Assembly: GCF_902499335.1 (NCBI RefSeq)
Contig: NZ_CABVQK010000003.1
Location: 496,001 to 560,000, forward strand
Direction: 5' to 3'
Length of the DNA: 64,000 nucleotides
DNA from: Burkholderia lata
GTDB taxonomy: Bacteria > Pseudomonadota > Gammaproteobacteria > Burkholderiales > Burkholderiaceae
Positions 9,997-18,158 of the stretch are shown one piece after another (the stretch's first letter is position 1; every line of letters starts with the position of its first letter). Made by a program: the position numbers and the translations under genes. Below the pieces are notes generated by a model, which saw nothing but the letters and a program-made list of their open reading frames with translations, was not told the DNA's origin and did no database searches.

Positions 9997-10806
9997 ATGC
10001 CTGAAGTCCTGAAAGAACGCCTGCCGCTTCGCATCCGCGGCGTCCGCGTCGACCTGTCGCTCGCGCGCCGCGCGGGCGATGCCGCCCCGATCGTGTTCCT
10101 GCACGGATTCGGTTCGACGAAGGAAGACTACGTCGACATCGCGCGCTACCCGGCGTTCGACGGCCGCCCGTTCATCGCGTACGACGCGCCCGGTTGCGGC
10201 GCCACCGCCTGCGACGACCTGTCGGCCGTCTCGATCCCGCTGCTCGTCGAGACCGCACACGCGGTGCTCGACCACCATCGCATCGAGCGGTTCCACCTCG
10301 TCGGCCATTCGATGGGCGGGCTGACCGCGCTGCTGCTCACGCACGTGCTGCGCGAGCGCGTCCTGAGCTTTATCGACATCGAAGGCAACGTGGCGCCCGA
10401 GGACTGCTTCCTGAGCCGACAGATCGTCGACTACCCGGCCGACGATCCCGATACGTTCCTCGACGCGTTCATCGAACGTGCGTGGCATGCGCCGTTCCAT
10501 TCAAGTGCGCTGTATGCCGCGAGCCTGCGGCACAAGGTACGCGCCGCCGCGGTGCGCGGCATCTTCACGTCGATGGTCGAACTGTCCGACCACGGCGGGC
10601 TGATGACGAAGTTCCTCGGCCTGCCGTGCCGCCGGATGTTCATGCACGGCGACCAGAATGCAACGCTGTCGTACCTGCCGCGCCTGCAGGACGCAGGTGT
10701 CGCGCTGGCCCGCATCCGCCAGTCGGGCCATTTCCCGATGTATTCGAATCCGGCCGAGATGTGGCAACGGATCGCCTCATTCATCGCATCGGCCGAAGCC
10801 GCCTAG
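9997..10806 (+). CDS. Alpha/beta hydrolase
   Basis: A 269-residue alpha/beta hydrolase. The oxyanion motif HGFGS starts at 36, the nucleophile is S105 in GHSMGG, and the base is probably H245 in QSGHFPMY, with D219 a possible acid. The frame is open from 9868, but ATG 9997 (MPEVLKERLPL) gives the normal family start. Its substrate is unknown; C-C or ester hydrolysis is possible. Its stop codon TAG is palindromically shared with the stop of the convergent LysR gene (CTAG at 10803-10806), so the two genes meet with no spacer. Confidence 0.8.
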   Translation: MPEVLKERLPLRIRGVRVDLSLARRAGDAAPIVFLHGFGSTKEDYVDIARYPAFDGRPFIAYDAPGCGATACDDLSAVSIPLLVETAHAVLDHHRIERFHLVGHSMGGLTALLLTHVLRERVLSFIDIEGNVAPEDCFLSRQIVDYPADDPDTFLDAFIERAWHAPFHSSALYAASLRHKVRAAAVRGIFTSMVELSDHGGLMTKFLGLPCRRMFMHGDQNATLSYLPRLQDAGVALARIRQSGHFPMYSNPAEMWQRIASFIASAEAA

Positions 10807-11756
10807 GCCCGCGTCGTTCCCGTCTGATCCGGCGCGCCGCCCACGCGCGCGCCGCCGCTTTTTTTCCGCGGGTGCTTCAACATGTCGACGACCGCCGCGA
10901 CGAGCGGGTTGTCGCGCGTCGTATTCCACGCGACGGCCGTGGTGACGACGCTGACGCCTTCCCTGAGCGGCCGGAACGCGACGTTCTCGGGCGCGAGCTT
11001 TTCGAGCGATGCCGGCACGAGCGCGACGCCCTGCCCGCACGCGACGAACGCGACCTGCGACGCCACCGAACGCACCTGATGCACGATGCGCGGCGAAAAA
11101 CCGTTCGTCCGGCACGCGGCGACCAGACTGTCGAAGTGAACGGGGCTCACTTGCCGCGCGAACATCACGAAGTTTTCGTCCGCGAGATCGGCCAGCGGAA
11201 TTCGTGCGCGCTTCGCAAGCGGATGCCCATCCGGCAACGCGGCGACCAGACGGTCCTGCCGTAGCGGCTCCAGCGCGATCGCATCGCCCAGTCCACCCTC
11301 CAGCCGCGCGAGCGCGAGATCGACGTCGCCGGCCTCCAGCGCCGGCACGGCCTCGACGCTGTCGATTTCCCGTACCGATACCGTCAACTTCGGATACTCG
11401 GCCTTCAATCGCGCGATGACCGGCGGCAGCACGTCCACCATCGCGGACGTGATCGCACCGATCGTCAGCACGCCGCTGTGCCCGTCCACCGCCTCACGCA
11501 CCGCGAGCTCCAGACGCTCGACCTGTTCGACGAACTTGCGCACCGCGGGCAGGATCGCCGCGCCGACCGGCGTCAGTTGCGCACCGCGCCGCGAGCGCTC
11601 GAACAACCGCACCTTCAGCGCCTGCTCGAGCACCTGGATCTGCTCGGTCAGCGGCGGTTGCGACATGTTCAAACGTTTCGCGGCTCGTCCGAAATGCCCC
11701 TCCTCTGCCACCGCGAGAAACAGCCACAGGTGCCGAATCAAACGAAAGTTGACCAT
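10803..11756 (-). CDS. LysR-family regulator (divergent from the aldolase-paralogue operon)
   Basis: A 317-residue LysR-type regulator. The winged HTH occupies about residues 1-62 (LFLAVAEEGHFGRAAKRLNMSQPPLTEQI), and the effector-binding domain starts near GVLTIGAITSAM. The ATG at 11756 gives the normal family N-terminus. It is transcribed away from the RraA-type genes, with about 100 bases between the starts. By the usual LysR arrangement it should control that operon and itself. The intergenic stretch is AT-rich (around 11775-11810), fitting promoters and an operator, but no clear repeat can be assigned. Confidence 0.85.
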   Translation of the reverse strand: MVNFRLIRHLWLFLAVAEEGHFGRAAKRLNMSQPPLTEQIQVLEQALKVRLFERSRRGAQLTPVGAAILPAVRKFVEQVERLELAVREAVDGHSGVLTIGAITSAMVDVLPPVIARLKAEYPKLTVSVREIDSVEAVPALEAGDVDLALARLEGGLGDAIALEPLRQDRLVAALPDGHPLAKRARIPLADLADENFVMFARQVSPVHFDSLVAACRTNGFSPRIVHQVRSVASQVAFVACGQGVALVPASLEKLAPENVAFRPLREGVSVVTTAVAWNTTRDNPLVAAVVDMLKHPRKKSGGARVGGAPDQTGTTRA

Positions 11757-11857
11757 GGTTCGATAGCCTCGACGTATCAATTGAATCCTGAATTCGGAAT
11801 ATACATATCGAACGCGAGCGCCGATAGTGCGGATTCGACATGCAGACGGAGCCCACC

Positions 11858-12523
11858 ATGCCCGAATCATCCCTACTCGATCGTCTCGCGCGTTTCGATA
11901 CGAATACCGTATCGGACGCGCTGGACTTCCTCGCGCTGCCCGGTGCGACGGTCGGCCTGCGCCCGCTCTGGGCGTGCCCGAAAATCGTCGGCCGTGCGAG
12001 CACCGTGCAGCTCGCCGCGAAAACCGGCGACGCGCCGACTGCGCACCTGATTTCGCCCGTCGTCGCCGCGATCGACGCCGACGACCGGATTCTCGTGATC
12101 GCGGGCGGCCTCGACGGCATCTCGTGCTGGGGCGACATCCTCGCGAACGCCGCGCAGGTCCGCCGCATCCGCGGCTCGGTGATCGACGGCATGAGCCGCG
12201 ACATCGAAGGCAGCGAAGCGATCGGCTACCCCGTCTACGGCCGCGGCGTCACGATGGTCAGTGCACGCAATCGCGTCGTCCAGGTTGCAGCGGGCGACCC
12301 CGTGACGATGGCCGGCGTGATCGTCAGTCAGGATGACTATGTGATTGCCGACCGTTGCGGCACCGTGTTCGTGCCGGCCGCGAGAATCGACGACGTACTC
12401 GCATACGCGGAGCGCATCGCGCGCCGCCAGGACGGGATGGTGCACGCGGTGCGCGGCGGACGCTCCGTCGCCGACGTGATGCACGACACGGCATTCGAAG
12501 CCATCCGGGAGGAACGCGCATGA
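11858..12523 (+). CDS. RraA/HMG-aldolase-family protein, paralogue 1
   Basis: A 221-residue member of the RraA-like fold, which includes 4-hydroxy-4-methyl-2-oxoglutarate (HMG/CHA) aldolases that split 4-hydroxy-2-oxo acids to pyruvate. W91-G92-D93 (in SCWGDILANAA) and R114-D115 (in DGMSRDIEG) match the family's substrate and metal positions. I chose ATG 11858 because GGAG lies six bases upstream; ATG 11840 is the alternative. It is first of three tandem paralogues linked by ATGA overlaps. The divalent-metal residues are kept, so catalysis is plausible; a regulatory RraA role is unlikely. Confidence 0.82.
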   Translation: MPESSLLDRLARFDTNTVSDALDFLALPGATVGLRPLWACPKIVGRASTVQLAAKTGDAPTAHLISPVVAAIDADDRILVIAGGLDGISCWGDILANAAQVRRIRGSVIDGMSRDIEGSEAIGYPVYGRGVTMVSARNRVVQVAAGDPVTMAGVIVSQDDYVIADRCGTVFVPAARIDDVLAYAERIARRQDGMVHAVRGGRSVADVMHDTAFEAIREERA

Positions 12524-13185
12524 GCACCGACGATCAAACGCTCGTCGCATTGCTGGCAGGGCTCGACACACCCGCGGTGTCCGACGCGCTCGATACGCTC
12601 GGCATCGCCGGCCAATGCGTCGGCGTGATGCCGCTCGCCGATCCGGCGCAGGTCGTCATCGGGCCGGCATTCACCGTGCGGTACGCGACGGCCGGCACGC
12701 CTCCCGGCACGGTCGGCGATTTCGTCGACGAGGTCCGCGCCGGCGACGTCGTCGTGATCGACAACGACGGTCGCACCGACTGTACCGTCTGGGGAGACAT
12801 CATGACGCAGTACGCGGGCCTGCGCGGTATCGCGGGCACCGTGATCGACGGCGTCTGCCGCGACGTCGCCCGTGCGCTCGCCGACCGGTATCCACTGTTC
12901 ACCAAAGGCCGCTTCATGCGAACCGGCAAGGACCGCGTGCAGGTCGAAGCGGTCAATGCACCCGTGTCGATCGGCACCGCGCGCGTCTGCAGCCGCGACA
13001 TCGTCGTGGCCGACGCGAACGGCGTGGTCGTCGTGCCACGCGCGCGCGTGCGTGAAGTTGCCGATATCGCCCGTGGTATCGAGGCCGTCGAACAGCACAT
13101 TCGCGACCGGATCGCCGCCGGCGCGACGCTCGCCGACGCGCGCGCGGCGCTCGGCTATCACACGTTGCAGCGGAGGGATCGATGA
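12520..13185 (+). CDS. RraA/HMG-aldolase-family protein, paralogue 2
   Basis: A 221-residue protein, the same length as paralogue 1, with key residues at identical positions: W91-G92-D93 (TVWGDIMTQYA) and R114-D115 (DGVCRDVAR). The start overlaps the previous stop (ATGA at 12520-12523), and its own stop overlaps the next start. Similarity to paralogue 1 is clear in layout but moderate in sequence, so the duplication is not recent. It may form a hetero-oligomer with its neighbours or use a different 4-hydroxy-2-oxo acid (inference). Confidence 0.82.
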   Translation: MSTDDQTLVALLAGLDTPAVSDALDTLGIAGQCVGVMPLADPAQVVIGPAFTVRYATAGTPPGTVGDFVDEVRAGDVVVIDNDGRTDCTVWGDIMTQYAGLRGIAGTVIDGVCRDVARALADRYPLFTKGRFMRTGKDRVQVEAVNAPVSIGTARVCSRDIVVADANGVVVVPRARVREVADIARGIEAVEQHIRDRIAAGATLADARAALGYHTLQRRDR

Positions 13186-13832
13186 GCGCGCCCGACCTGT
13201 CCGCCGACGGCATCGCCGCGCTCCACGCCCGCGCACGGACGCTCGGCACCGCGACGCTGTTCGAAGCGTCCGGGCTGCCATGCTCGGTCGATCCGCAAGT
13301 CCGGGCGCTATGGCCCGGCGCCTTCGTCGCCGCGCCGGCCTATCCCGTCGCGTGCTCGCCCGGCGACAACCTCGCGATCCACATCGCGCTCGAACGCGCA
13401 CCGCGCGGCAGCGTGCTCGTCGTCGACACGGGCGGCTTCCTCGCCGGCTACTGGGGCGAGGTATTGACGGTCGCCGCGCAGGCGGCCGGCCTCGCTGGGC
13501 TCGTGATCAACGGCGGCGTCCGCGACGTCGCGGCCCTGCGCGCACGGCGGTTCCCGGTGTTCACGTGCGGCGTGTCGGTGCGCGGCACGGTCAAGGCCAG
13601 CGCACCGTCGGTCGGCATCGCGCTGCATTTCTCGGGCGCGCCGGTCGCGCCCGGCGACCTCGTCGTCGGCGACGACGACGGTGTCGTGATCCTGCCGGCC
13701 GCCCGTGTCACGCAGATCGTCGCGAACGGCGAGGCGCGCGCGGACAAGGAGGCCGCCATGATGCGCCGGCTCGCTGAAGGCGCGACCACGCTCGAACTGA
13801 TGAATCTCGAACACTGGAGGACCGCGTCATGA
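13182..13832 (+). CDS. RraA/HMG-aldolase-family protein, paralogue 3
   Basis: A 216-residue third paralogue, overlapping both neighbours by ATGA. Motif residues again align: W91-G92-E93 (GYWGEVLTVAAQ) and R114-D115 (INGGVRDVAA). Here position 93 is Glu, as in characterised HMG/CHA aldolases (GE-type), while the first two have Asp. It is therefore the best candidate for a true class II pyruvate aldolase in this set. The N-terminal region is also more divergent (TATLFEASG in place of the SDAL motif). Confidence 0.82.
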   Translation: MSAPDLSADGIAALHARARTLGTATLFEASGLPCSVDPQVRALWPGAFVAAPAYPVACSPGDNLAIHIALERAPRGSVLVVDTGGFLAGYWGEVLTVAAQAAGLAGLVINGGVRDVAALRARRFPVFTCGVSVRGTVKASAPSVGIALHFSGAPVAPGDLVVGDDDGVVILPAARVTQIVANGEARADKEAAMMRRLAEGATTLELMNLEHWRTAS

Positions 13833-15043
13833 CGCAATCGATTTCGCGGTTGAACGCTCGCCTGGCCACCGCGCGGCCGTCGGCGACCTACCGGATCATG
13901 GACCGCGTTGCCGCGCGCCGCGCGGCCGGGCACGCGGTCGTTTCGCTCAGTGCTGGCGAACCCGACTTCGACACACCCGAACCGGTCCGCACGGCCGCCA
14001 TCGACGCGATTCGCGCGGGCCACACGCGCTACACGCAGGTTGCCGGACTGCGCACGCTGCGCGAGGCCATCGCAGGCAAATTCGTCCGCGAGAACGGTCT
14101 CGAGGTCGACTGGCAGGACACGATCGTGTGCAGCGGCGGCAAGCAGGTGATCTTCAACGCATTTTCGGCAACCTTGAACGACGGCGACGAAGTCGTCGTG
14201 CCGGCGCCGTACTGGGTCAGCTATCCGGAGATGGTCCTGCTGTGCGGCGGCACGCCCGTTGCCGTGCGCTGCGGGGCCGGGAGCGGCTTCAAGCTCACGC
14301 CGGACGCGCTCGCGCAGGCCATCACGTCGCGCACGCGTTGGCTCGTGCTGAATTCGCCGTCGAACCCGACCGGCGCGGTCTACTCAGAAAACGAGTTGCG
14401 CGCACTGGCCGACGTCCTGCTCGCCCATCCCGACGTGCTCGTGCTGTCCGACGACATCTACGAGCACCTCGTGTTCGACGGCCTGGCGTTTCGCACGATT
14501 GCTCAGGTCGAGCCGCGCCTGCGGCCGCGAACGCTGACGATGAACGGCGTATCGAAGGCCTATGCGATGACGGGATGGCGGATCGGGTACGGCACTGGCC
14601 CGCGCTGGCTGATCGACGCGATGGAAACGCTGCAGGGCCAGCAGACATCAGGCGCATGTTCGATCTCGCAGCATGCGGCACTCGCGGCGCTGACCGGGCC
14701 GCAGGATCATATCGCGCATGCGCGCGGCGTCTTCGAGGCCCGTCGCGACCTGGTCGTCGCGCGGCTCGATGCGGTGCGCGGCATGCATTGCCCGACGCCG
14801 CAGGGCGCGTTCTATGCGTTCGCGTCGTGCGAAGCATTGATCGGCACGATGTCGCCGGCCGGTACGGCGCTCGACTCCGACGACGCGATAGCGATGGCGC
14901 TGCTCGACGAAGCCGGCGTCGCGATCGTGCCGGGCAGCGCATTCGGGCTCGACGGGTATTTGCGCATCGCGTATGCGCTGGACACCGCATCGCTCGCGAC
15001 GGCATGCGACGCGATCGAGCGGTTCGCGCACGGGTGCCGGTGA
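13829..15043 (+). CDS. Aspartate-type aminotransferase (class I/II, PLP)
   Basis: A 404-residue fold-type I aminotransferase. K243 (NGVSKAYAMTGWRIGY) is the expected PLP Schiff-base lysine; the NSPSNPTG motif (175-182), D208/D209 and Y211 complete the cofactor site. The start overlaps the stop of the third RraA-type gene (ATGA), so it belongs to the operon. A combined aminotransferase and 4-hydroxy-2-oxo-acid aldolase would let the cell degrade a 4-hydroxylated glutamate-type amino acid to pyruvate plus a second keto acid; this is a hypothesis from context only. The gene ends 31 bases before the convergent EamA gene. Confidence 0.88.
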   Translation: MTQSISRLNARLATARPSATYRIMDRVAARRAAGHAVVSLSAGEPDFDTPEPVRTAAIDAIRAGHTRYTQVAGLRTLREAIAGKFVRENGLEVDWQDTIVCSGGKQVIFNAFSATLNDGDEVVVPAPYWVSYPEMVLLCGGTPVAVRCGAGSGFKLTPDALAQAITSRTRWLVLNSPSNPTGAVYSENELRALADVLLAHPDVLVLSDDIYEHLVFDGLAFRTIAQVEPRLRPRTLTMNGVSKAYAMTGWRIGYGTGPRWLIDAMETLQGQQTSGACSISQHAALAALTGPQDHIAHARGVFEARRDLVVARLDAVRGMHCPTPQGAFYAFASCEALIGTMSPAGTALDSDDAIAMALLDEAGVAIVPGSAFGLDGYLRIAYALDTASLATACDAIERFAHGCR

Positions 15044-15074
15044 TCCCACGGATGGGCGGCGGGGTCGGGACGCG

Positions 15075-15995
15075 TCACGCGCGCCCCTTCCGGGCCGTCC
15101 GCGACGGCAACGTCATCGCGGCCACCCCGGCAACGACGCATCCGAGTCCCACCCACGCCGATGCCGACAGCGATTCCCCGAGCAGCGCCATGCCGATGCC
15201 GACGCCGATCGGCACGCGCAGATAGGCTTGCGCCGTCGTACCCACCGAGCCGAGCGTCTGGACGAGCCGGAAGTAGATGACGAGCGCGAGTGCGGTCGAA
15301 AACACCGCGAGCGCCGCCAACGCGATCAGCGATTGCGGCGACGGATGAAGCGTCCACGGGCGATCGACAACGATGCTGGCTGGTACCAGCACGAGCGCGC
15401 CGACAATCAGCGAGCCGGCGGCCGGCGTCGCGGGCGACAGTCCGCTGAAGGCGCGTCCGTAAATCGCGGCGCCCGCGTAGCAGACGGTCGCCGCGACGAT
15501 CGCCAGTTGCGGCACGAGCTGCCGCCCGAGTCCTTCGAACGCGCTGACGCCGACCACCAGCGAGATGCCGACGAGCCCCGCGACGACGCCGAACAGCTTC
15601 CGCGGCGTCAGCGGTTCATGGCGGGTAATCAGCCAGGTGCCGACGAATGCGAGGACGGGCGACGCCGAATTGAGGATCGTCGCGAGACCGGCTTCGACCG
15701 AACGTTCGGCCCACGCGATCAGCGTGAACGGCACGACGCTGTTCAACAGCGCCTGCACGAAGAAGCGCCGCCAGACCGCGAGATCGCGCGGCATCGGAAT
15801 GCGGCGGATGCGCATCCACAGCAGCAGCACCGAGCCGGCGATCAAGGTCCGCGCGGCAATCAGCGTCAGCGGCGGAATCGTCGCGACACCGATCCGGATG
15901 AACGAATAGGACGCGCCCCATAACGTCGAGAGCGCGAGGAGCAGGAGCAGATCCGTGACGGTCGGTTGGCTGCGGGGCATGACGGGCTGCTGCAT
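15075..15995 (-). CDS. EamA/DMT-family permease
   Basis: A 306-residue inner-membrane protein with ten hydrophobic segments arranged as two EamA repeats, each of five helices (first repeat about 15-150, second about 160-295). The opening LLLALSTLWGASYSFIRIGV is typical of RhaT/YdcZ-like drug/metabolite transporters. Most relatives export amino acids or metabolites. It is convergent with the aminotransferase gene, so its link to that operon is only by proximity. Confidence 0.85.
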   Translation of the reverse strand: MQQPVMPRSQPTVTDLLLLLALSTLWGASYSFIRIGVATIPPLTLIAARTLIAGSVLLLWMRIRRIPMPRDLAVWRRFFVQALLNSVVPFTLIAWAERSVEAGLATILNSASPVLAFVGTWLITRHEPLTPRKLFGVVAGLVGISLVVGVSAFEGLGRQLVPQLAIVAATVCYAGAAIYGRAFSGLSPATPAAGSLIVGALVLVPASIVVDRPWTLHPSPQSLIALAALAVFSTALALVIYFRLVQTLGSVGTTAQAYLRVPIGVGIGMALLGESLSASAWVGLGCVVAGVAAMTLPSRTARKGRA

Positions 15996-16225
15996 GTCGG
16001 GGAGCGTGTTCGAATTCCATGACGGGGTTGGGGTCGCCCCGTTCGGCAGGGCCGCACACGCAGATGATGCCGGTGGCCTGGCGCGAATGATTCAGCCTGA
16101 CGCGAAATGTGGATTGCCGGTTGCTCGGCCGCGTTGCTCAGTTGCCGATGCCGGCCATTCGTTCGGCTATCCTTGGACGATGTGACGTTCAGGACAAACC
16201 GCTGCAACGGACTCTGAGGGATTCA

Positions 16226-16777
16226 ATGGATGAATCGACAAACGTGCTCAAGCACACCGCCAGCTATCGCGCGGCGAACGAGCAAGACGTCGACGCGCTT
16301 GTTCAACTCGTCAACTCGGCCTATCGCCCGACGGCGGGCGCGGCCGGATGGACGCACGAAGCCGATTTGATCGATGGCCCGCGGATCACCTCGGTGCAAC
16401 TCGTCGCCACCTTGCGCGCGCCGGACTCCGTTCTGCTCGTCGCGGAGATCGAAGGACGCATCGCCGGCTGCATCGAAGTCAGGAAGGACGGGAATACGGC
16501 CTATTTCGGCACATTGGCCGTCTCACCTTCCATGCAGGACCGCGGACTCGGAAAGGCATTACTGAGCGAGGCCGAGCAATTCGCCGTTCGCAACTGGAAG
16601 ATCGGTACTGCCGTCATGGTCGTTCTTTCGATCCGCCACGAACTGATCGATTTCTATTTGCGCCGCGGCTACACGCGGACGGGTGAGCCGATGCGCTACC
16701 CGTTCGACGCAGGCGTCGGCGTGCCGCGCGACGACAGCCTGACCATCGAGACGTTGACCCGGAACATTGCGCGTTGA
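16226..16777 (+). CDS. GNAT-family N-acetyltransferase
   Basis: A 183-residue GNAT protein. The acetyl-CoA-binding motif A is visible as VSPSMQDRGLGKALL (about 105-119), preceded by the strand TAYFGTLAV. The C-terminal motif HELIDFYLRRGYTRTG is typical of the family. ATG 16226 has GAGGG about seven bases upstream, so I preferred it to earlier in-frame starts. The substrate is unknown; small-molecule acetylation is likely. About 230 bases without a recognised feature separate it from the divergent EamA gene. Confidence 0.8.
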   Translation: MDESTNVLKHTASYRAANEQDVDALVQLVNSAYRPTAGAAGWTHEADLIDGPRITSVQLVATLRAPDSVLLVAEIEGRIAGCIEVRKDGNTAYFGTLAVSPSMQDRGLGKALLSEAEQFAVRNWKIGTAVMVVLSIRHELIDFYLRRGYTRTGEPMRYPFDAGVGVPRDDSLTIETLTRNIAR

Positions 16778-16828
16778 TGGTTCCGGGCCACCTCTTCCGC
16801 GACCCGGCACGGCCTCCTGCCCCCGCCA

Positions 16829-18103
16829 TCAACGCGTCGCCATCGCCTCCGTGACCGCAAGAAACCGCTCGATCTCTTCACCCGTCTGGCAATGAAGCGG
16901 CGACACGCGCACCGCGCCGTCGAGATTGAACGACTTCAGCATTCGCCCTGAATACAGGCTTGACGCGACCCGCTCGTAGACGATCACGCCGCGCCGCTCG
17001 TACTCGCGTACCGCCTGCGTCGCGTCGAGATTCGCGAACCCGATGCCGACGATCAAATCGCGTTCCTCGAACAAGTCGTGGTCCCAGAACACGCGAACGC
17101 CTTCCATCGCCCTGAGCCCCCGCCGGCCGCCGTGACCGTCGAGCAGCGCCGCCAGCAACGCCCGTTCGTGCAGTTCGATCCGGTGCATGCCTTCGGCGAA
17201 CAGCGTGCGCCGATCGTCCGAATCGTTGAAGTACGCGCCGATCCACGTGACGTAATCGACGATCGCCGTGACGACCGCGAATTGCGCGGGCGCCGGGCTG
17301 CCGAGTTCCCACACGCCCGACGCTTTCGCCGCGAGCCGGTGATGCGGCAGCGACGCCGCGCGCGGCGACAGCCAAGAGATCCCGGAGCCGCGGCAGCCGA
17401 AGAACTTGTAAGGGGCGAAATTGATGCCGTCGACCGGCGTTGCCCGCAGGTCGATCACGCCGTGCGGCGCATGCTGGACGGCATCGACGACGATGAACAG
17501 ATCCGGCTTCTTCTCGCGTGCCCGTGCAACGATCGCTTCGATGTCGAGTTTCGCACCGGAAATGTTCGACGCGGCCATCACGCTGAGCAGCGCCGTATCC
17601 GCGTCGACGAGCGACACGATCGCGTCGACGTCCACGCCGCCGGTTCGCGGATTGCTCGGCGCGATGCGCAACGTCTTGCCGGTGCGCTCCGCGTAGTACG
17701 TCATCGCATCATGGGACGACGGATGCTCGAGCACGGTCGTGACCGCGTTCGTGCCCGGCACGTTCTCCATGATCGCCCGCACCATGTCGAACATCGCGCC
17801 GGATGCCGTCAGCGATGCGTAGATCGAGCCGCCCTGCGCGTTGAGGATCGTGCGAACGTCGTCCTCGCCGCGCGCCTGGATCGCCTGCAGGTCGAGCGCG
17901 CGTTCGTGAATGCGCTCCGGGCAGTCGGGCAGCGCATCGACACGCGCATACGCATCGAGTGCCGCCTTCAGCCGGAACGACCCGCCGGCGTTGTCGAAAA
18001 ACAGGCGTTCGCGCCCGTCGATGTCACGGTCGAGGTGATGAAAGCGCGACCGGATTTCGCGCATCAGCGCGTCGGGAAAAAAGGCTCCACGGATACTGCT
18101 CAT
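16829..18103 (-). CDS. Class V aminotransferase-fold PLP enzyme
   Basis: A 424-residue fold-type I PLP enzyme of the class V (cysteine desulfurase/kynureninase/isopenicillin-N epimerase) group. D207 and H211 (VVDAVQHAPHG) and K233 (FAPYKFFGCRGSG) form the expected cofactor site. The N-terminus reads LFFDNAGGSF, a common family opening. The ATG at 18103 follows an AGGAGC ribosome site. It lies 55 bases downstream of a dicarboxylate-type symporter gene on the same strand, so uptake and PLP chemistry on an amino acid or amino-acid-like compound are likely linked. No desulfurase active-site cysteine loop is evident, and the reaction is not known. Confidence 0.75.
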   Translation of the reverse strand: MSSIRGAFFPDALMREIRSRFHHLDRDIDGRERLFFDNAGGSFRLKAALDAYARVDALPDCPERIHERALDLQAIQARGEDDVRTILNAQGGSIYASLTASGAMFDMVRAIMENVPGTNAVTTVLEHPSSHDAMTYYAERTGKTLRIAPSNPRTGGVDVDAIVSLVDADTALLSVMAASNISGAKLDIEAIVARAREKKPDLFIVVDAVQHAPHGVIDLRATPVDGINFAPYKFFGCRGSGISWLSPRAASLPHHRLAAKASGVWELGSPAPAQFAVVTAIVDYVTWIGAYFNDSDDRRTLFAEGMHRIELHERALLAALLDGHGGRRGLRAMEGVRVFWDHDLFEERDLIVGIGFANLDATQAVREYERRGVIVYERVASSLYSGRMLKSFNLDGAVRVSPLHCQTGEEIERFLAVTEAMATR

Positions 18104-18158
18104 CTGCGATGCTCCTGTTTGGTTCTTGAGGTTGTCGGTCGGTGTCGTGCGGCCAGGG

